From: Lasiosphaeris hirsuta
Lineage: Eukaryota; Ascomycota; Sordariomycetes; Sordariales; Lasiosphaeriaceae
Reading direction: 5' to 3'
Length of the DNA: 64,000 bases
NCBI GenBank assembly: GCA_030549175.1
Contig: JAUKUA010000002.1
Location: 5,270,001 to 5,334,000, forward strand
Part shown: positions 59,283 through 64,000 of the stretch, piece by piece
Layout: each line of letters starts with the position of its first letter
How positions within the stretch are numbered: the first letter of the stretch is position 1
Program-made: the position numbers and the translations under genes
Notes under the pieces: model-generated
What the model saw: only the letters and a program-made list of their open reading frames with translations
Told to the model about the DNA's origin: nothing
Database searches by the model: none

Positions 59283-60960
59283 TCATTTCTTCTCGGCAAA
59301 CTTCTGATGGATTGCCCTGATCTGCTCATCGAGGTTGAAGGTCTGGAGCTGATTGATGTGCGCTTGGCTCTTGCCCTCTGGGTTGCCATCGAAGCTGTTT
59401 ATCGCAACCTTCTTCCTCCTTGCCTGCTCCTCTTCTGAGATGGGCTGGCCCGTGACGCCATCAAAAACATCGCTCCGTTGACTGGCCAAACGCTTGAGAT
59501 TGTTGGCGACATCGGCGGTGGACAAATTAGTAATTGCAAATCTGGCATCCGACTTTGCCTTTTGTTCCTTCCACCGGGGATCGAGGAGTTCAACTACGGC
59601 AGAGTTAGCATATGTTTGACGGCTATCGGAGATGGCTTGGAGAGGATGACTTACTTCTCATATGCTCGTCCATCTCATTGAGGGGAATTTGCTGTTTGCA
59701 GTTGGGGCAAAGTCCTGTCTGCGAACCAAACTTGCTCGCTGCTCTTTGCGCCGCCCTGGGCACATAGTTCTCCTTGATCTTCATGGGTGCAGCGCCGCCC
59801 CTCGCGTCCGCCTGCGCTTGGTGCATACGCTGGCGTTCCTGCTCCCTCTCCTGTATCCTCTGAATCTCCTCCTCTTCCTCTGCTGTTCGCGTGCGGCTGC
59901 CAGGAGGGAAAGAAGCGCCATATGTCTGAGGCTGAGGCGGAGGCGTGTTGCTAGATTTGTATGCCTGCTGCAGTACAGGAGGCGCTTGCGTGCCGTAAGT
60001 TTGTGGGGGGAAAGCATTGTAACTGGTATCCTCGAATGGGAATGCCTCCTCGATCCGGAGATTTGAGCTGATGGAGTACTTGTTCTTTTCTTCCAGAGAT
60101 GCATATTGTAGGTCGTTGAGCGTGGTAGGAGGGGGGAGATTGGCTTGGTCGTCGGATTCCTGGAAAACAATAGTCTCAACCACAACAAAGTCGTTCCAAT
60201 CGATGCGGGCAAACTCGATCTTCTTCTTCTCCTCTTCCTCCTCATGCTTGGCCTTCTCGGCCTCCTGCCAGATGGCGTATTCTGCCCGTGCCTTTGCGCG
60301 AGCTAGCACGTGGAACTTGTCGTCAACATTGCGCTGCAGCTCGGCGATGCGCTCTTGCTGGAGCTTCGTGCCCTCACCGTTGACGCCGCTCTCGCGGAGA
60401 AGGATCGAGTACTGGTCGACCATGCTTTGGAAGAAGTTGTGGTAGGTGTGATTGGGTATCAAGAACTGAAACTGTGGGTTGCTAGCCTCACGCTGGGCAA
60501 GCTGTGTCATAAAGGGACGCCCGTTCTTTGCGACGAACAAGGCAGTTAGTCGCACAATCTCCAAGTCTTTCTGGCTCATGCGAGGCATACGGGCTGAGAA
60601 CTGGAAGTCGGGAGGCTTTTGGGGGCCTTTAGGCTCCTCCTTGGCAGCGGCAGCTTCGCCCACGCGACCGGCGGCGACAGCGGTGCCCCGTCCAGCCTTG
60701 ATCTCGTCCTTGCGCCATTCATAGTACGCGTTGTACGGGTCGGCGCTTGTCATCAAAAAGCTGAACTTGGGGTTCTTTCCGTGGTTGTCTCGGATGCGCT
60801 GCTCGAGGCCGAGGCCGCCGCGCATGACATAACCTGCAGTCTTCTCGATGGCTTCGCGAATCTCGCCAGGTGGAGGAATGATGACGCCGGGCGGCGGCTT
60901 GATGTTCTCCAACACCGCGGCCGTGGCAGCCGCGGGATCCCCGTTCGTCGCAACAGCCAT
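59283..60960 (-). CDS. PRP21: Splicing factor 3A subunit 1 (SF3A1/Prp21)
   Basis: Two exons, 60960-59655 and 59593-59283, give 538 aa; the intron begins GTAAGT and contains a TGCTAAC branch site. Two SURP (SWAP) modules are present. The first is at about 33-85 (EAIEKTAGYVMRGGLGLEQR, PKFSFL). The second is at about 135-185 (LTALFVAKNGRPFMTQLAQR, PQFQFL). These are followed by the PRP21-like helical region (WNDFVVVETIVFQE). A C-x2-C...H motif (LCPNCKQQIPLNEMDEHMR) is split from ELLDPRWKEQ by the intron, and SQRSDVFDGVTGQPISEEEQ follows. The human protein's C-terminal ubiquitin-like domain is absent. Role: the SF3a complex of U2 snRNP, for branch-site recognition. It ends AEKK. Confidence 0.93.
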
Positions 60961-62006
60961 GTTGGGCCCTATTCGTCTCGCTAATGCTGTTGTCGTGTCG
61001 CCGGCTCGGGTCGGTGCTAGTGATGCGGTGCGTGGTCGTCAGGGCAGGGAGTGCTGCAGGAAAGACTCGCTCGAAGATCTTTGCAGGTCGAGACGACCGC
61101 GTTTGGTTTCACTTGGTCCGTGCACCGGCGTGGAAATCCTGTCTCCACTAAAATTTGATCGCCCCGGATTTCATGGTTGGCGCTGGACTTGCTCCCTGCC
61201 GACACGTCAAGACACAGTTTCGCCAAGTCGATATTCCAGTGTACCATAACGGCATCCGCTTTGTCCCTGCATATCGCGGAAAGAAATATTTCAATAGCTG
61301 AAGTCAATTCGTCAATGGAGACGTAGAGGCACTTAGTCCGGGGGACAGCCGGAAATGGAAGCACAGTGGGACGCACAGTGTCCTCCTCCTACGCGTTACT
61401 TGAAGCTGGGGAGTTGGAGCTGGCTGTTGGGGGTCGCGCAGATAAAAAATGTTAGCTGGGAAATAGTGGGGGGACAAGGGGCCTCGTAGTGCCTAGAGGG
61501 ACGCACAGCGCTCCGTGACACAAGGATTGGCAGCCAATGACTGTCCAGCCGACTCAGCCTGGCACTCCTGCCCAGGCTGGCCAGAGAGTCGCCTTCTTTT
61601 TCGCACGGTCAAGAAGGGGGACGATGAGGCCACTTAAGCTATTGAATTTACGTTGCTGCAACTCGCTGCAACCCCTTTCCCGCCCTCACCTTCAGCTTCT
61701 TCAGCCCCAAGGTCGAAGCCAGGACGAGCAACGAAACGGACAGACTGGCCAAAGTCTTGTTCTTCTCTTCTTCTTTTGCATCTTGCAATCAACTCCATTT
61801 TAGCTTGCCAAATGCCCAATGTTGGCCTTTTTAATGACCTATTGACTTCTTGACTTTCGTTAAATCCCCGGTTGATGCTCGCCTTTGTTCTCGGCTGAAG
61901 CTACTTGTTCTCCCCGGTACCCAGTGCCTGTCCGCTCTAAACACCAACTCGACACCACATCTCCAGTAGCACCACCACAGCTGCCCTCCTCGCGATATCC
62001 TGCAGC
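60961..62006. promoter_or_regulatory. Divergent intergenic region between SF3A1 and the PMT gene
   Basis: About 1 kb between two divergent start codons. The PMT side contains pyrimidine-rich leader sequence (TTCTTCTCTTC near 61760-61780). No gene or specific regulatory motif was recognised. Confidence 0.5.
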
Positions 62007-64000
62007 ATGGCTCGATCCGCTGGCGGCGCAAAGGCGCCGGCCAGACGGCCGTCTCCCGCGCCTCCGCAACAGCAGCTCCAACATCAGCAGCAGGTTGCCA
62101 GCACAAAAAAGTCAAAGGCACTGAAGCGCAAGGATGATTACACCTCCGAGGGAGTCGACGACAACGATGTCTTTCTGCTCCCCATCTCTGACTACCAGGT
62201 CATGTTTACCGTGACAGCCGTGGCCGCCATCGTGCGTCTATTCCGCATCTACCAACCCACCAGTGTCGTGTTCGACGAGGTCCAGTACGCGCGTCCCCAA
62301 CATGCAGCGATTGCTTTCTCGAGACAAATTGCTTACCATGTGCTTGCAACAGCTTCGGTGGCTTCGCCTCCAAGTACATCAAGGGCAAGTTCTTCATGGA
62401 CGTCCATCCTCCGCTGGCCAAACTCCTGATTACACTCTTCGGCTGGCTCGCCGGCTTCAACGGCGATTTCGACTTTAAGGAGATCGGCAAGGACTACCTC
62501 GAGCCCAACGTCCCATATGTCGCCATGCGCCTGTTCCCTGCCCTCTGCGGTGTCCTTCTAGCACCCACCATGTTCCTGACCCTCAAGGCCGCTGGGTGCC
62601 GTACCTTCACAGCCACCCTGGGTGCTGGTCTGATCATCTTTGGTACGTGCGGGCGTTGCAATCACATCCTCGCTCTCCTTGCTGACCTTATCTATAGAGA
62701 ACGGACTGTTGACCCAGGCGCGATTGATCCTCCTCGACTCTCCCCTGATGATCACAACCGCCTTCACCGCCCTTGCCTTCACCTCCTTCAGCAACCAGCA
62801 GGAACTCGGTCCCACCAAGGCCTTCCAGCCCAGCTGGTGGTTCTGGCTTGTCATGACCGGCCTCGGTCTCGGTATGACCGTCAGTGTCAAGTGGGTTGGC
62901 CTGTTCACCATTGCTTGGGTCGGACTCTTGACGCTGGTCCAACTGTGGGTTTTGCTTGGCGACTATAAGAATGTTTCGGTTCGTCTTCTCACGAAGCACT
63001 TCACGGCTCGCGTCTTCTGCCTCATCGTTATCCCGGTTACCTTTTACATGGCCATGTTTGCAGTTCACTTCCTCTGCCTGGTGAACCCTGGCGATGGCGA
63101 TGGCTTCATGAGCTCCGAGTTTCAGTCTACACTCAACTCTAAGGGTATGCAGGATGTCCCCGCCGATGTCCTGATGGGCAGCCGCGTCAGCATCAGACAC
63201 GTCAACACCCAGGGCGGCTATCTACACTCGCACCCTCTCATGTATCCGACCGGATCTAAGCAGCAGCAGATCACTCTGTACCCCCACAAGGATGATAACA
63301 ACATTTGGCTGCTCGAGAACCAGACTCAGCCATTGGATATCCACGGTCAACCCATCAATGGGACTACGGCCTGGAACAACCTCCCCGAGCTTCCGTATAT
63401 CACGAACGGCGCTGTCCTCCGCTTGTATCACGAACCTACCCACCGCCGCCTTCACTCGCACGATGTTCGACCTCCCATTACCGAGGCTGACTGGCAAAAT
63501 GAGGTTTCAGCCTATGGTTATGAGGGTTTTGACGGAGATGCCAACGACTTCTTCCGCGTCGAAATTGTAAAGCCCAAGTCCAAGGGTGGTGTTTCCCAGG
63601 ACCGTATCCGCACCATCGACACCAAGTTCCGCCTTGTTCATGTCATGACAGGCTGTGTTCTCTTTTCCCACAAGGTCAAGCTTCCCGAATGGGCCTCCGA
63701 GCAGCAGGAAGTCACTTGCGCCCGCGGTGGTACTCTTCCCAACAGTCTCTGGTATATTGAGTCCAACGAGCACCCGCTCCTTGGCGAGACATCCGACAAA
63801 GTCAACTACGCAAACCCGGGTTTTTTCGGGAAGTTCTGGGAGCTCCAGAAGGTCATGTGGAAGACGAATGCCGGCCTTGTTGAATCTCATGCGTGGGATT
63901 CTCGCCCCGAGTCTTGGCCCATTCTGCGCCGCGGTATTAACTTCTGGGGCAAGGACCACCGCCAGATTTACCTCATGGGTAACCCCATTATCTGGTGGAG
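62007..64000 (+). CDS. PMT2: Dolichyl-phosphate-mannose-protein mannosyltransferase, PMT2 family, 3' partial
   Basis: Exons 62007-62284, 62353-62642 and 62698 onward (open to the window end) give about 623 residues. An Ala/Pro/Gln-rich cytosolic N-terminus leads into the first membrane segment and the catalytic DE pair (VVFDEVHFGGFASKYIKGKF, D90-E91, cf. D92/E93 of yeast Pmt2). The DVHPPLAKLLITLFGWLAGF loop follows, then several membrane segments. MIR-type repeats then occur in the luminal loop (VSIRHVNTQGGYLHSHPL, LRLYHEPTHRRLHSHDVRPP). The enzyme transfers mannose from Dol-P-Man to Ser/Thr of secretory proteins in the ER membrane and works as a Pmt1/Pmt2 heterodimer. The PMT2 assignment rests on overall sequence feel. 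Donor 62285 and acceptor 62352 rebuild the invariant EVHFGG. The C-terminal membrane segments lie outside the window. Confidence 0.93.

Overview
The window is nuclear DNA of a filamentous ascomycete, most likely a sordariomycete. It has short introns with GT...AG ends and CTAAC-like branch sites, monocistronic genes on both strands, and conserved eukaryotic housekeeping proteins. Several relics carry C-to-T stop codons of the kind left by repeat-induced point mutation (RIP). No bacterial features, rRNA, CRISPR array or large intact transposon was seen.

Layout. 0-5 kb: the 3' part of a UAS/UBX protein (Cdc48 adaptor type) and an LSB5-like VHS/GAT endocytosis adaptor. 4.8-33.4 kb: a gene-poor stretch of about 28 kb. 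It holds a tRNA-Gly(GCC), a degenerate tRNA-Ala-like sequence, many mononucleotide and dinucleotide tracts, and one convincing protein gene, a short Zn2Cys6 regulator whose reading frame breaks at a C/G homopolymer. 33.4-34.8 kb: a six-exon SAM methyltransferase. 34.9-38.3 kb: a decayed island with an F-box/LRR-like pseudogene (nine C-to-T-type stops in one frame), a 173-bp MITE-like inverted-repeat element and another broken ORF. 39.8-46.1 kb: a compact housekeeping block with an SHB17-like phosphatase, a small membrane/coiled-coil protein, the proteasomal deubiquitinase UBP6 and, divergently, the Arp2/3 subunit ARPC4. 46.5-47.3 kb: a second decayed ORF. 48.4-53.7 kb: a large low-complexity RRM-domain protein and a RIM2-type mitochondrial pyrimidine nucleotide carrier. 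54.3-56.2 kb: a third island of broken ORFs. 57.4-64 kb: sorting nexin SNX3, the splicing factor SF3A1/Prp21, and the 5' part of a PMT2-type protein O-mannosyltransferase that runs off the window.

The intact genes serve general functions: ubiquitin/proteasome (UBX protein, UBP6), endocytosis and actin (LSB5-like, ARPC4), endosomal recycling (SNX3), splicing (SF3A1), mitochondrial nucleotide import, carbon metabolism and glycosylation. They do not form a single pathway, and no secondary-metabolite or defence cluster is evident. The most unusual parts are the gene desert around the lone Zn2Cys6 gene, the three islands of decayed ORFs, and several gene-structure oddities: an ATG-only exon, an 8-nt microexon, an in-frame 51-codon duplication, and two homopolymer-associated frame breaks.

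Exon boundaries were inferred by eye from splice consensus, frame continuity and remembered family sequences. They were not checked against transcripts.
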